Shown here: in pieces, positions 43,400-54,720 of the stretch
Position numbering within the stretch: the first letter of the stretch is position 1
Layout: the number at the start of each line of letters is the position of its first letter
From: Undaria pinnatifida
Lineage: Eukaryota; Sar; Phaeophyceae; Laminariales; Alariaceae
Direction of reading: 5' to 3'
Assembly (NCBI GenBank): GCA_012845835.1
Contig: JABAKD010000023.1
Location: 2,614,197 to 2,678,196, forward strand
Length of the DNA stretch: 64,000 nt
Translations under genes and position numbers: made by a program
Notes under the pieces: model-generated
What the model saw: the letters and a program-made list of their open reading frames with translations, nothing else
What the model was told of the DNA's origin: nothing
Databases searched by the model: none

Positions 43400-44450
43400 G
43401 CACGCGTATCGATAGTAGGTGATGGTGGGGGCAGGGGGGAAGGGGAACGACGGGGTCTTACTGAAACTTGAAGACCATTTCAATAATTTGGAGCTTCTGC
43501 AGATTGTGGCTCGAAAGGTAAAGATACTATTTCAGCTGTCGCGGAAGGGTTTATCACTGCGACGGTTTTCAATTTTTCGTGGCTCTGAAGCGGTGGATTA
43601 ACTGGGACGGGGTGGGCGGGCGGTTAGCGGGGAGGATAAAGGAAGAGTATCACATGTCACCACTACATATACAACTCTGCCATAGTAGTAAACACTACTA
43701 TTAATAGCCAGGTGATATTACGTAATGATCATCCTAGCCATTCATGTCGTGGCTCCAATTGACGCCCCCCCCCCCCCGCCGCGCCACGCGCCTTCCCCCC
43801 GTTTTTTTTTCTCCGTTCACTATTGCTCAAGCGACCCACATAAAATCAAAATAGTCCCGAAAAAAAAATAATTCTACGCAATTGATTTCACGTCATTTTC
43901 TTCCTAGCCATCCATGACGTAGTTTCAATTCACCCCCCTGCCCACGGTGCCCCCCCCTAACGCCCCCTAGTCCCCCACCAACCGAACGATTGCCTAGACC
44001 TAGCACCACGCGTACCGCAAGCCCCTACATACATGGGACCTAAACCTTTTAATCACCCCCTACCCGCCACCCTCTCGTCCCCAACACACACGCCTCAACC
44101 CGCCATCCTCCACCCCCCCCCCCCCCCCCCCCCCGCATTTATTTTCTTCCGCCCGCTTCTTCTATCTCAAACGCCCCACCTCACATAGAAATCACCTCAT
44201 TATCTTTCGCGAGCCACCCATGTCGATGCTCCAATCCATGCCCTCACCCTCAACGTAACCCCCATCGCCCCCTCCTTCTCCACCTCCCGCGTCATCTGGA
44301 CCAAGCAGCACGCGTATGGCAAACCCCTACATCTATGCGACCAAAAATCTGTTCGAAACCCTGTCCCTAACCCCCCCATCCCCCGCCACCATCCCCCTTG
44401 AACACTCCGCGCTCTCCTAACAGGTTGTACGACTTGCAGGATGTACATGA
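43400..44450 (-). repeat. R2-type C-run block
   Basis: C runs at 43767, 44112 and elsewhere are interleaved with reversed R2 landmarks: GCCATTCATGTCGTGG, GCTCAAGCGACCCAC, CCTAGCACCACGCG and GCAAACCCCTACATC. It lies outside the main R1/R2 domain, about 24 kb away. Confidence 0.65.
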
Positions 44451-44454
44451 TAAA

Positions 44455-44740
44455 CTGCCCTCCCCTCACCGCTTATTCGACTTACAGAAGTCACTTGATA
44501 ATGGGATGCATTTCCTTCCACAGGCGTCAGATTTTGTCCCCCTCATGAACGTGTTTCATAGTTTCCGCGCACAGACTGAACAACATCACCCTCTTGGCCC
44601 TGATAGCTACACTGTACTTACAAGGGGAGTCGCGGACCTGTATCCTTAATAAGGACACACTACCCGTAATACGCGCTATCGGAGTATCATACACAGCTTG
44701 CAAAAGTGTGTGTCGACAGAAGCTTCGATCTCACGGTTTA
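44455..44740 (-). repeat. R1 copy 15
   Basis: Reverse R1 from TTACAGAAGTCACTTG to GAAGCTTCGATCTCACGG. The hairpin is present but altered (GATAGCTACACTGTACTT). Confidence 0.8.
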
Positions 44741-44963
44741 ATGTGAAGAACACACACACACATCTCACAAGTGCAGTGAATTATTAAACAAAAAAAATAA
44801 ATGAAAAAGATGGATCATAACCGCTATGTTCATGAGGACAATTAACACAGTACCAACACTACCTCGAGCGAGGTACCTGCTATACAAGAACTGCTATTGA
44901 TAATACACCAATCTATACCATGTTTTTGCTTGACCAAGACCCAGAGTCATTTTTTTTTTTTTT

Positions 44964-45028
44964 TCCTAGTAACCATTTTTCCTCAACTCCTCGGAACTGA
45001 GGAAAAATGGGTTATTGGGAAGGAACCA
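44964..45028. repeat. Near-perfect hairpin
   Basis: The left arm TAACCATTTTTCCTCA pairs with TGAGGAAAAATGGGTTA, with further pairing outward (CCTAG/TTGGG) and a loop of about 12 bases. A T run precedes it. It is not part of another family seen here. Confidence 0.75.
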
Positions 45029-45054
45029 AAGTGCTAACTTGTAATACATTTATA

Positions 45055-45390
45055 GAGGTTTCACTTGATAAACGGATACATTTCCCTCCACAGCTGTCAG
45101 ATTTAGTCCCTCTCAGAAACGGGTTTTACAGTCTCTGCGCACAGACTGACTAACATCACCCTATTGACCCTGATAGCTACGCTGCTGTAGTTGTAAGGGG
45201 AGTCGCCGACCTATATCCTTAATGAGGACACACAACTCGTAACACGCGCGATCAGAGTATCACACACAGCTTGCAAAGATGAGTTTCGACGAAATCTTCA
45301 ATCTTACAGCTGAAGTGTATTTTATTTTATTTAAAAAATATATTTCGACGAAATCTTCGATCTCACAGCTGGAGTGTATTTTCATTTTTT
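45055..45390 (-). repeat. R1 copy 16 with duplicated head
   Basis: Nearly complete reverse R1. The terminal segment TTTCGACGAAATCTTC to CAGCTGGAGTG is present twice, at about 45283-45320 and 45343-45385. Confidence 0.85.
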
Positions 45391-45394
45391 ATAT

Positions 45395-46450
45395 TATTAG
45401 AGAAAATTCAGTTTCAGCAGTGCACTGACCATATGGCAATCAAGCGTCACATCACCTACGATATAGTATCATACAAACGAAAATCGACTTGAGCTTATCA
45501 GGTATGAACGATTCTACTCAACTGTACGTGGCACCTGATATGCACACAAAAACAAGGCATCAATCAACTCTAGAAAGAAATATGGAACACAAGAATCAAG
45601 GGAGACAAATATGCGCCTTTTGTGAGATGACGCTTGTGTTGGCGCGGAAGGGGCAATCCTCTCCCTCCCTTCCTTTGTCCACCTCGCTTCCTCCCCTGAC
45701 CTTCCCCATATCCTTTTCTGTGCACATCCACTGCTGCTTCACGCTCACGCCCGTTGGTTTCGCTGGCTGTGCTTCCATTGCCATCCCTCCTTTCCCTATC
45801 ATCGTCGCGCAGAATTTCTCGTAACTGCAGATAAAAAATCAGCGCCGAAATCGCTCGCTCAATGTAAGCACGTACAAGGTCTGTCTAGCAGGTGAAGGAC
45901 TGTGGTTCTTCTGCCCCACTATGACCATCTCTGACTGCTCCGTCTCATCCTGTATCTGGTTTTCTTAGGCTGCGTCTCGGTGACTGCTCTCTGTTGCTGC
46001 TGGCGTACGATCGGGTTCCGTCATTGTCGTGAAGGGTGACGGTCGATGACGAAGAAAAGTCGCTCCTAAAGCATCGCGGGAAAGAGTGTGTTGAGTCAAT
46101 CTCGGCCAAGCGCGTTCACCTCCCCGATTTCGGTTCCATTATAATGGCCATCGTACACTCTTTGATTGTTAAAACTTAGGTAAAGCCTTCCTCCCAGTAC
46201 GATCTCTGGCGACGCCACCACGCTAGGGTATTGGACTACCTTGTACACGGGGTTTCCTAGGTCGTTATATGGTCAATTATGTCATGCTGGCAGCCGTCGA
46301 TGGGCCTCCGGAGGCAGTCGTGAAACAGGTACAAGTATAAATATACTCACTAATTTCTTCCCGCTGAAAGTGCTCGGTTAACACCCCCGTGGCACTTCTG
46401 GGGGGCCCGCTTCGATAACTCATACCCGCGTAACTTTGCGAACGGCCTCG
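45395..46450. other. Unassigned, apparently single-copy sequence
   Basis: The longest stretch here with no repeat match. A 111-codon frame at 45489-45824 begins MSLSGMNDSTQLYVAP and has no recognisable domain; no splice pattern or partner exon is evident, so I do not call a gene. Confidence 0.35.
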
Positions 46451-46454
46451 CTCA

Positions 46455-46905
46455 TCTTTGGTGTCTTGCTCGGCCTTGATTCGTTTTTTTCTGCTGGTTT
46501 CATCAGTTTGTGTATTACAGTACCTTAAACCTGCTTCGTGCTAATTTGGTCCTTCAGCCAACACGATTTTGAACTTTTTCGCGATGTTTTCTCCATTTTT
46601 GTCCAGTAAGTTGAACTTACTATCATTTGCCGCCAATTGGCTGCCTCCGCATTACTTGCGGAACAGTCCAACACTACCTTATCTATAATTGCCACGTTTT
46701 TCTTGTACTTGACGAAGTTTCATCAGCTAAGATCTGGGCTTGACGCATCAGCCCCGCGCTGCCCAGTACCCCATCGCAGCGCAATAGCTCACAGCAACGC
46801 AGCGCCGTGCTGGGGCCTGCGATGCGCTGCGGCCCTAGCTTAGCAAAGCGCAGCACTGTGCTATGCCGTTTTTGCCATGCTGCGTGCTTTGGTGTAATTT
46901 TTTCA
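46455..46905 (+). repeat. F-family repeat, copy 2
   Basis: Shares TTGCTCGGCCTT, GCCAACACGATTTTGAAC, GCATTACTTGCGGAACAG and the GC-rich GCAGCGC tail with 34020-34553. Confidence 0.75.
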
Positions 46906-47265
46906 ATAGTTTCTACATGCCAGTAATACTCGAAGTATCATACCACGTACCGGTACTAAAAATATACTACACCAGGTGTGTACATATATGTGAGGTCGTT
47001 TTCGAATCACAGAAAATGCACCCCTAGCTCGGTTTAGCTTGTCTATTTAAAGCACGGCAGCGCAGCGCAGTGCGGTGCCATGCTTTGCCCTTCGTTTTGC
47101 GGTGTTCTGTCGTGCGGCGCTGTTCGTTCTTTTGAACATACAACAGCAGTTAGTAGTACCTGGTAGTAGTTGTGGTTCCAGGTATGATACAGATACCAGG
47201 TTTATGTACGTGTTTCGCATACTCGCGTTCTGTCTTCCTTCAGTTGATTGCCCTCTCTCGGTCCC
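46906..47265. other. F-like GC-rich words, otherwise unassigned
   Basis: At 47053-47110 the sequence GGCAGCGCAGCGCAG and GGTGCCATGCTTTGCC resembles the F tail. The rest shows no match. Confidence 0.4.
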
Positions 47266-47266
47266 C

Positions 47267-47293
47267 ATGCCCCCCCCCCCCCCCCCCCCCCCC
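47267..47293 (+). repeat. Long C run
   Basis: About 26 consecutive C bases, independent of the R2 modules. Confidence 0.9.
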
Positions 47294-47930
47294 GCAATTA
47301 TCGCACGTACTGCTGTTCACAACGTGAAATCAAAAAGCACAGCACAGCGCTTGGTAGTTAGCTCTGTGCAACCACCTCTTGGCATTAATATCAACTCCCT
47401 ATTCGCACTAAATATTCACGGGCCTTTTGGTCTCGCCCTAATTTTTTACATGTATTAGTTAACTGCATTCTTCTTTGAGCGAGCGTAGCGGGCGGAGTTA
47501 GAAGCCTTGCGGAGCAGAGACCTGTGCTTTCTTTAGAACCACACAGAGTACCACAAGGTATTGGGCGAAATATCATGTACCAGGTGCACCGTTGGTACAT
47601 GTGTGCACTAGTTTTTCTGCTCTTTCGTTGTTGGTTTTGTTCTTCATCTCGGTCCTCTTCGCGATCTTTTCTTCGCAAATTACACCTGTACTACACTGCC
47701 GATCAGAACGTGACATCCGATCAGATCGTGGCATTGCCACCATACAGCACAGCACAGACAGGGCAATCAGCTCCGCACAAGCATTTCCTCGCATTATTGA
47801 ATATCTAGTTGCACTAAATAGTGGGCCTCTTCTTTCTGCCCCCTTCACATTTGTTGGTTGAAGTCCTGGACAACCGTAGGGGGCGGCGTCAGCCGCCCGC
47901 GGAGGAGAGCCCATGTATGTATTATCGTTG
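47294..47930. other. Unassigned sequence
   Basis: No repeat or supported gene. Confidence 0.4.
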
Positions 47931-48119
47931 TCTCCGCCGAAGTAGAAAAGGCACCCTGAACGTGCACACCGGAAACCAACTTCGTACAAGAGCAGTGATA
48001 GTGTTGATATGTTGTTGTTGTTGTTGTTGTTGTTGCTGCCGAAGTAGAAAAGGCACCCTGAACGTGCACACCGGAAACCAACTTCGTACAAGAGCAGTGA
48101 TAGTGTTGATATGTTGTTG

Positions 48120-48133
<14 letters not shown>
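47931..48133 (+). repeat. Tandem duplication of about 105 bp containing TTG runs
   Basis: CCGAAGTAGAAAAGGCACCC starts at about 47938 and again at about 48039. Each unit ends GTGTTGATATG followed by a TTG run. The two units are almost identical. Confidence 0.9.
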
Positions 48134-48151
<18 letters not shown>

Positions 48152-48330
48152 GGTGGTGGTGGTGGTGGTGGTGGTGGTGGTGGTGGTGGTGGTGGTGGTG
48201 GTGGTGGTGGTGGTGGTGGTGGTGGTGGTGGTGGTGGTGGTGGTGGTGGTGGTGGTGGTGGTGGTGGTGGTGTTGGTGGTGTTGGTGTTGGTGTTGGTGT
48301 TGGTGTTGGTGTTGGTGTTGGTGTTGTTGC

Positions 48331-48362
<32 letters not shown>

Positions 48363-48366
48363 TTGT
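48111..48366 (+). repeat. TTG/TGG/TTGGTG microsatellite block
   Basis: TTG (to 48135), about 45 TGG units (48136-48271), then mixed TGTTGG and TTGTCG units to 48366. It occupies the 3'-tail position of the adjacent minus-strand G retroposon, so it may be an expanded tail. Confidence 0.92.
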
Positions 48367-49553
48367 CTCACGTTAACTGTTGTCAAACATCTAGAGTCCG
48401 TGGTCACACAAGGGTGCTGGAGCCCTACAAGGAAGATCCGAGAACTGAATGAAAGCATAACTCGTCCATGAAATACTCCTAAAAACACACGATACAAAGA
48501 AGGCGCACAAGTGAAATGATCCAGTGTGCAAACTGAACTTACGTGTAGAGTTCCCCTGTTCCCACAGCTAAATAACTCGCGGCTACAAACTACATCGGTT
48601 GGGCTGCCTGCACCGTATGAACCTCATGGCAATTTTGAACACAGGCGAACGCGCCTGCTGTCTGGAGTGCTGTCAGAGTGACGACCCGCGGGCATACAGT
48701 TAAAACAGACCTATCAAACCAAAAACCACCCCATACAGATATCAATGATCGCCCGGTTTTCCCGGGTTATCTGACAGGTTGCAGCTCTACGACGCCCTGT
48801 GCCTGAAAATGGGAAATTGCGGGGGGTCGTTTTACAACTCAACCTACTCTACAAAAACAGTGACGTAAGTGACATGTACTACTGCCTCGTGAAAAAAAAC
48901 TGAAAAAAGACGATCGCTGCTCTCGTTATGATGGTGTGCGTGCGGGTCGTGGGTCTTCGTGTGCCGTTCTCGTGCTGTGGTTCTTCGTGACCGCCTCATC
49001 GCCCAACTTTCTCAGCCCGCTCATTCGCACTTGCACTCGCTGACGATCAATTCCAATCGGTTCCCACTCTCCCCCGTCCCAAAAGACAAATTCTCCTCGC
49101 AGCTTGCAATGGTGATCTGAAAACAAAAGTTCTCGTTCAGAGAGAGTTCAATCCGCCTCTTTCCCGCCCGTCGACGTTCAGTCGCCCTTCTCCTCCGTCG
49201 TCGAACCCAGCCTCTTGCCGGCACAGTTCCCTCCACTCAAACCAAGACTGCGCCGTAGTGTAGCTCGTGGTGGCGCCTGCCTCTGCGCACGAGCATCACA
49301 ATTATGCATTGCTTCTCCGCCGCGGTTGCCTACAAAGACGCGCGAATCGTAGGTGACCATGCTTGACGCACCACGTACGACCCAACTCTACCGCCACGCT
49401 TACGCCTTGTGGCCACACGCAGCAGCAAGAAGATATCACTCCTTGAGGGTGAGTCCGGCCTTACACCCGCCAGAAAGACCCCCCCACACTCGCTACAAGC
49501 CAGCTAGGTCATGCCTCGCAGCATGCCTCACCGAGGCGGCAAGGGGAACAGAG
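48361..49553 (-). mobile_element. G retroposon, copy 2
   Basis: The complete minus-strand counterpart of 35529-36797, from the reversed 3' end (TCTCACGTTAACTG, AGTCCGTGGTCACAC) to the 5' end (GCCGCCTCGGTGAGGC in the element's sense). The two 5' hairpins are partly degraded in this copy. The copies are recognisably similar throughout, roughly three quarters identical by eye. Confidence 0.75.
49178..49360 (-). CDS. Short conserved frame in G copy 2 (uncertain)
   Basis: 60 codons starting MVTYDSRVFVGNRGG, the counterpart of 35730-35942. It is shorter because of a stop after EEKGD. See that entry for the limits of the coding claim. Confidence 0.3.
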   Translation of the reverse strand: MVTYDSRVFVGNRGGEAMHNCDARAQRQAPPRATLRRSLGLSGGNCAGKRLGSTTEEKGD

Positions 49554-49559
49554 GAGTAA

Positions 49560-49889
49560 AAAATACACGGAGATAAAAGGGGGCCAAACTCGAACACAAT
49601 AAAGATTGGGACCGCCAATCATATCAATTGTTCTACTCTACCATGACCGTAGATTCTATGCAGTCATGCACATCATAGATCAGAGTTGTAAGCAGGCATA
49701 AATAAACACACCTGTCGAAGACACGTATGATCAGATGAGATATTTTGCTCTGTACTATTCAACCAGCATGATAATGTAAGTAGTACTAGTTTGTTGCGTA
49801 ATATAGTGTGATATTCGCTTGCCGGTTAAAATGTTTCACCGGGGACACGAATTTCAAAATGAAATTCTACAATACGCATATGCAGAATA
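49560..49889. other. Unassigned sequence
   Basis: Nothing recognised. Confidence 0.4.
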
Positions 49890-49975
49890 TTATCGAAGTA
49901 CAAGGGCTCCGCATGGGCGCCGGCATTCGCCGGCGCCCATGCTTCGGGTAGGGCAGGGCAGCACTTCGACAACTT
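49890..49975 (-). repeat. H repeat, copy 2, with a perfect 14-bp hairpin
   Basis: GCATGGGCGCCGGC (49911-49924), loop ATTC, and the exact complement (49929-49942). The flanks CAAGGGCTCC and TTCGGGTAGGGCAGGGCAG match H copy 1 reversed. Confidence 0.88.
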
Positions 49976-50089
49976 AGGGTGTAGCTGTCCGATTTGGCAT
50001 GCATTGAACTTACAAGTAATGCCAAGGGTTTAATACGAACATAGGATTCTGAAAGTCATGCTTTGACAAAAGAAAAAACGTAATATTTT

Positions 50090-51066
50090 ACAACAAAGAA
50101 GGCAAGGATAGGCGAAACAAACTGTTAAATGCGCCGTCAAGTAAAAGTTGGCGTCTATCAAACAAAAATACCGAAAAGAGTACTATTGAGAACGTGCGTC
50201 GCCACTCTAGGCGAAACAAAAGAGGCGTTGGCATTCATGAACAGGCTGCACTGCTGTCCCCGTGGCAATGGAGGTTCGGAGGCGACAGGATGAAAAGTCG
50301 GTTTGCATCAAACGTCGACATGAGGACATGTCAGCCGGCGAGGTTTTGGAGGAAGATTGCTTTGTTTGTTACGTGAAGGTTGTCGCATCGATTGGTCTGC
50401 GTGGTCGCGGGCGATGAGGAAAACGTAGAAGAGGAGGGCGATCTCTCGTTGAGGCGGCGTTGTCTAAGATTGGTGCGGGGGTGGCTTTGCTCGTACGGGA
50501 GGTTGGCATAGCGCTTCTTCTCTGTTTTTTCTCGGGAAAGCGGGATATGTGTGTCTGCTGTCTTTTCTTTGTGGGGGCTTTCATGTTGTCGAAATTGGAC
50601 GCGTCCCCTCAATGCATAATATCCGGAGTGTCTCTACCATGACGACTGCTGATAGTGCCGTGCGTATTTCTTAGAGACTGACGTATTATTTACTGGTAGT
50701 AATAATAATATACCTTTGCAACATTTTTTTCCCTTAATCCCATTTATTATCCCCGCACCACTCTCGCGCTCCCTCTCAGTAGTAACTCAGATCCGGGGTC
50801 AATAGCGGGCCCTCCTCCTCCCTCCCCACTTCGGCACGTGCTTTCATTATTACCGCGAGGAGAATCCAGCACTTTCTTCCCTCGTCGACTCGCGTCGAAC
50901 CAACCCACGCTGCCAGGCGCTCTCAGCAGTTGATCCCTGTGTTTTTTTTCTTGCATTTTTGCAAATTAAGTCAAATCTCATCGTGGTGGATGTCGAACTC
51001 AAGGACAACCAAACGTTAGTAGTATTCGAGGGTAAAACCACTAGACCACTGGGGCGGCCGGCTGAC
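50090..51066 (-). mobile_element. SINE-2, copy minus
   Basis: Whole-length reversed match to 38391-39345. Its head (right end) has TGGTCTAGTGG and GAGTTCGACATCC on the minus strand, a good A and B box pair. No poly-A tail is seen. Confidence 0.72.
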
Positions 51067-51139
51067 GAAAAAATAAAAAAAACAGGATCTTTGCATAGAG
51101 ATTACATTTCTTCCCCCATATTGTATGATATTACGATGG

Positions 51140-51607
51140 TTGACGCGATATGTATAGAATAAAGCGCCAAATACCTGAATATCAGCGTACGCGGAGTTTT
51201 AGATATCATGAATAACGAACGACCGCGACGGCAGAGCACGGCAAAGCATAGCGCGTCGCTCTGCTGAGCTAGCGGTGCGCTGCTGACCTGAGCCGCAGGG
51301 CATCGCAGGGCACTGCACGGCGCTTCGTTGCTGTAAGCTATAGCGCTGCGATGGGGTGCTGGGCGGTGTTGAGCTGATGACCCAAGCCCAGATCTCAGCC
51401 GCTGAAGCTTCGTCAAGTACAAAACAAATGGTGCGAATAAAAAAAGCTAAAGCTGGACCGTTCCGCAACTAATGCACAGGCGGTAAATTAGCGGCAGTAG
51501 GAAGTTCAACTTACTAGACAAAAGGAGGTAAAAATCGCGAAAAGGTTCAAAATCGTGTTGGCAGAAAAACCAAGTTTGCAGGAAGCAGCTGAAAGGTCAA
51601 GAAACAG
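51140..51607 (-). repeat. E and F repeats, minus strand
   Basis: E start (51140-51225, reversed GATATCTAAAACTCCGCG) followed by F (51228-51607). This F-E order matches 34020-34640, so the pair moved or was duplicated as a unit. Confidence 0.75.
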
Positions 51608-51616
51608 GCAATATTT

Positions 51617-51623
51617 AGTTGTA

Positions 51624-51658
<35 letters not shown>

Positions 51659-51720
51659 CGTTCTCACATTAACTCGCATAATCAAGTCCGTGGTCACAGA
51701 ACAGTCTCCAGTCACTCTGG
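51617..51720 (-). mobile_element. G retroposon 3' fragment with TTG tail
   Basis: TTG run, then TCTCACATTAACTCGCAT and AAGTCCGTGGTCACAG. Same end structure as at 38053. Confidence 0.75.
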
Positions 51721-51724
51721 AGCT

Positions 51725-52420
51725 GAGGAATACCCTAGGGGAAAAACTCAAACCAAAGGTGGTACACGCATAAATCACAGCTGACGCAATTCATGTCTCC
51801 ACCAGAAACATATAAAAATGAAATCGGGAGTCAGTCTACGATGTGCCAGGTCCATACCGGTGCATACGTCTCATTACTCGCGCATGGAAAAACCGACTAA
51901 ACCGCTTGCCAACCAAGAAAGACTACCACGTATATATTACACGTGGTATCTATCACTACGCATGCGCACAATAGACGCTAGTCAATAGGACAAAAGAAAA
52001 AACAAATAAGAGAAAGGAAAGGAAATGGGTTCATGGGGCCAAAAAAAAGAAATGTAAATATATTTTGGGGGGTCTACTGGCGAGTCTTGCCACCAGCACG
52101 ATGCCACGTGGTTTTTCGACGATCTACAGCAGTACTACGAACGACTTTCGATACACCCACCGAAGCACGGACTACCGGCGAATTACGCGATCGACAGCTG
52201 GCCGTGGTTGTCACGTGTCTCTGTGTTGGGGGCCCCTGTGCGCTGCCTCTTGTTGGCTCTTGCTTGGGTAAAACATGCGGTGTGCTCGATGGTCTCACGG
52301 CACCAGAATCAGAACGTCCGCTCGTACGATGTATCATTCTTACAGGAAATAAATGTAATAATACCTGGTATTTTTTTCTCCATCAATATGAACATAAAAC
52401 GGTTGTTATATATTGAACAG
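51725..52420. other. Unassigned sequence
   Basis: No repeat match. A 127-codon frame at 52033-52416 has no recognisable domain. Confidence 0.35.
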
Positions 52421-52423
52421 AGT

Positions 52424-53098
52424 GATGCGTGTACGACTATACTTGCCAACGGCACTCGTACTGCACTTTGAGCTATCTGCTGTGGTTGTGGTTCCTACTA
52501 GTTGCTGCTGTATGTGCTAGAAGTTTCGCCCTTGGGCTACTGCTGCTGCACTTGATGTTGTGTGTTTGCCAATGTTGTCAGTTGGCGTTCATGCTCGTCG
52601 TACATACTGATGTTCTCACCCAGTACGTACGGGTTTCCTCGTACCTCGACGGCACGACGACGAGCTCAAAACAGAAGGGAGGCGACATGAAATGGCATCG
52701 ACAATGGCCACATAGAAGCGAGCACAGCGGGATAGTTCGCTGCGAATCAACCGCAACGTTCATGCCTACAACAGAGGCTGCCTGGAGTGTCAGCGGCCGT
52801 GCTAAAGCAAAGGCCAAAGGCCGAAGAGACGGCTCTTCTGCCTGCTTGATTTTGTCTCGAGATGCTGTTATATATAGACTTTTGGACGAAGTGATGCGTG
52901 CACGACTGAACTTGCCAACTGCACTCGTACTGCACTTTGAGCTATCTGCTGTGGTTCTGGTTGCAACTAGTTGCTGCAGTATGTGCTAGAAGTTTCGCCC
53001 TTCGGCTACTACTGCTGCTGCACCTGATGTTGTGTGTTTGCCAATGCCGTCAGTTGGCGTTCATGTTCGTCGTACATACTGCTGTTCTCACCCTGTAT
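52424..53098 (+). repeat. Direct repeat pair (about 210 bp, 465 bp apart)
   Basis: 52424-52629 and 52886-53098 share CGTACTGCACTTTGAGCTAT, GTGCTAGAAGTTTCGCCCTT, GATGTTGTGTGTTTGCCAATG and GTCGTACATACTG. Both encode a hydrophobic Leu/Cys/Val-rich stretch in one plus frame, but I see no start context, signal or family that would support a membrane protein. Confidence 0.75.
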
Positions 53099-53129
53099 GC
53101 AAAAAATCAAATATTATCACGTACCGTTT

Positions 53130-53400
53130 GGAAATGATGCCAATTTTGTGAATCATTCAGGCGTTGCAGCCTTTAAGATTCAACAATTTTTCCAAAATTC
53201 CTCCTCGACACTCGCTCGTCTCGCTCGGCACCCGTCCGCGTTCACGGCGATGTGCGGAACGGACACGGCAGGGCGAGGGGCGTTGGAGCCGCCCCCCAAA
53301 GGCGGCGCTCGAACCAAGCCATATTCGACCGAGAATTCCAGTTCCGCGAATCGCATACTTGGGCCGAGAAAAAAAACTCCTGACCAAAGTCCATGACACC
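53130..53400 (-). repeat. D-family repeat, minus strand
   Basis: Reverse D from AAATGATGCCAATTTTGTG through CCTCCTCGACACTCG and ACCCGTCCGCGTTCACG to CGAGAATTCCAGTTCCGCG. The right-part/left-part junction is continuous, providing a second empty site for the LTR element. Confidence 0.82.
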
Positions 53401-53439
53401 AAGGAATGACTCGATATTCAAGGAATGTTTTTTTCATAT

Positions 53440-54718
53440 ATTTATGAGATCATATAGGTTTTCAACGTACGTAATTTGTTTGACTAATACGATCAGTGCG
53501 GTAACTCATAGTCGTATGAGCGATGGCATTGGGTACACTTGGCCCAGCTGTGTAGAAGACGACCTGCACGCGGAGCGCGTCAAGAAGCAAAGTCAGAGCT
53601 ACAGGTCCAAGGTGTAATACAGACTACTTTATGTTTGTGCACTCCCCGACAAAAGAGGAGTGCATGTCAACGGAGGCTGAAGCTCTCGTGGCTGCTGCTG
53701 TACGCGGTCCTAATCAGGCCGCCTCGGATGCTGCGCGAGTCGAGGCAGAGGCTCATGCTGCTGTCACTGCTGTGAAAGCTGGGCTCGACGCTCGCCGTGC
53801 CGAAGCCCTGGCTGCCTTGCAAGCTGAGTCCGATGGTCGACGTGCCGCAGCCGCTTCGGCTGCTGCTACTGCTGCGTCTGCCACCGCGGCACCATCGTTG
53901 CTTAGCCCCAGTCGCGCTGTGTCCGAGGCTGCGGGGGTAACATCGGCTGAAGTGCTGCACTGGCAAGGGCAGGTGTTTGGCGAGTTTGCTCGGATAGACA
54001 AAGACGTGTTCCGCCTTAAATCGACGATGGATCAACTACTTGCTTCCATTGAAACTCTGCAGGATGCTGTGGCTGGTGGCGCGTCTAAAACCTAAAACGT
54101 CGAGGCCATGCTTCAGCAGTTCATAGACGACTTTGCCGATCGGCAGCCGGCCCCGCAGGACAGTTGGGACGCGAGGCAGCGCCACCTCAAAAAGTCGCGC
54201 AGTTGGTTAACTGACGACACTGCGCGATGGAAAAATATGGCGTCCAGAAAACATTGGGTGCTCTCTGGCACATACCCCCCAACATTGGCGACTCAGGGGC
54301 GGATATTCCTTCCTTTGTAGGCGAGGCTGTCAATGTCATGACGGCAGTGGCTACCCAGCTCCGCGCGATGAGTGACTTCGACGTTCGTGCGTACGGGCCG
54401 CGCGCGAAAGGGATGCTCGACCACCTTCTGAAGGGTCGCTGACACCCTCGATTTTTTGGCCAGGCTTTTGTGGCGATCCTAACTGTCGTGTTTTCTCTCG
54501 ACAGCGACGGCGACCGCCATCGCCGGAAGAGGGTGGCAACGATCGGTACCGCCTTTACGTCAGCGTCTGCGGACCTACGCCGGCACACCCGTGGCAATAA
54601 TATTCTGCTCTCTGGCTACGCGGCGCGGGCTGTCATGAGCGAGATAGTAAACGACGATCTTCGCCTGTGGGTCAACGACCTTGGACGATTTGCGCAACAA
54701 GTCCGTCCGCCGATAATA
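53440..54718 (+). mobile_element. YR retrotransposon, 5' fragment
   Basis: Matches the 5' part of the minus-strand element (61974 down to about 60640): the A repeat (about 53440-53625) and all of ORF1. Beyond about 54718 the match stops, so RT and recombinase are absent. Confidence 0.82.
53631..54095 (+). pseudogene. YR element ORF1, N-terminal part
   Basis: 154 residues starting MFVHSPTKEEC. The Ala-rich, heptad-like region (residues 15-95) suggests a coiled coil and is followed by LHWQGQVFGEFARIDKDVF and a second helical stretch. About 80 percent of residues match the minus copy. In such elements the first frame is regarded as Gag-like; I recognise no named domain. The copy stops at a TAA after GGASKT. 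Confidence 0.6.
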
Positions 54719-54720
54719 CG
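54227..54720 (+). pseudogene. YR element ORF1, C-terminal part
   Basis: One frame, interrupted by a TGA at about 54440, reads KYGVQKTLG, MTAVATQLRAMSDFDVRAYG and, after the stop, AAFTSASADLRRH-like and NDDLRLWVNDLGRFAQQ. The minus copy at 60582-61064 reads through the same place, which shows that the stop is a lesion. Confidence 0.6.

Noticed and set aside
45489-45824. 111-codon hypothetical gene
   Set aside because: No domain, no homologue in the window, and a frame of this length is expected by chance.
47821-48497. Frames rich in Trp, Val or His around 48.1-48.4 kb
   Set aside because: They are translations of TGG/TTG repeats and their complement.
52429-53137. Tandemly duplicated membrane protein
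   Set aside because: The hydrophobic frame follows from a duplicated DNA segment; no family, start context or conservation supports coding.
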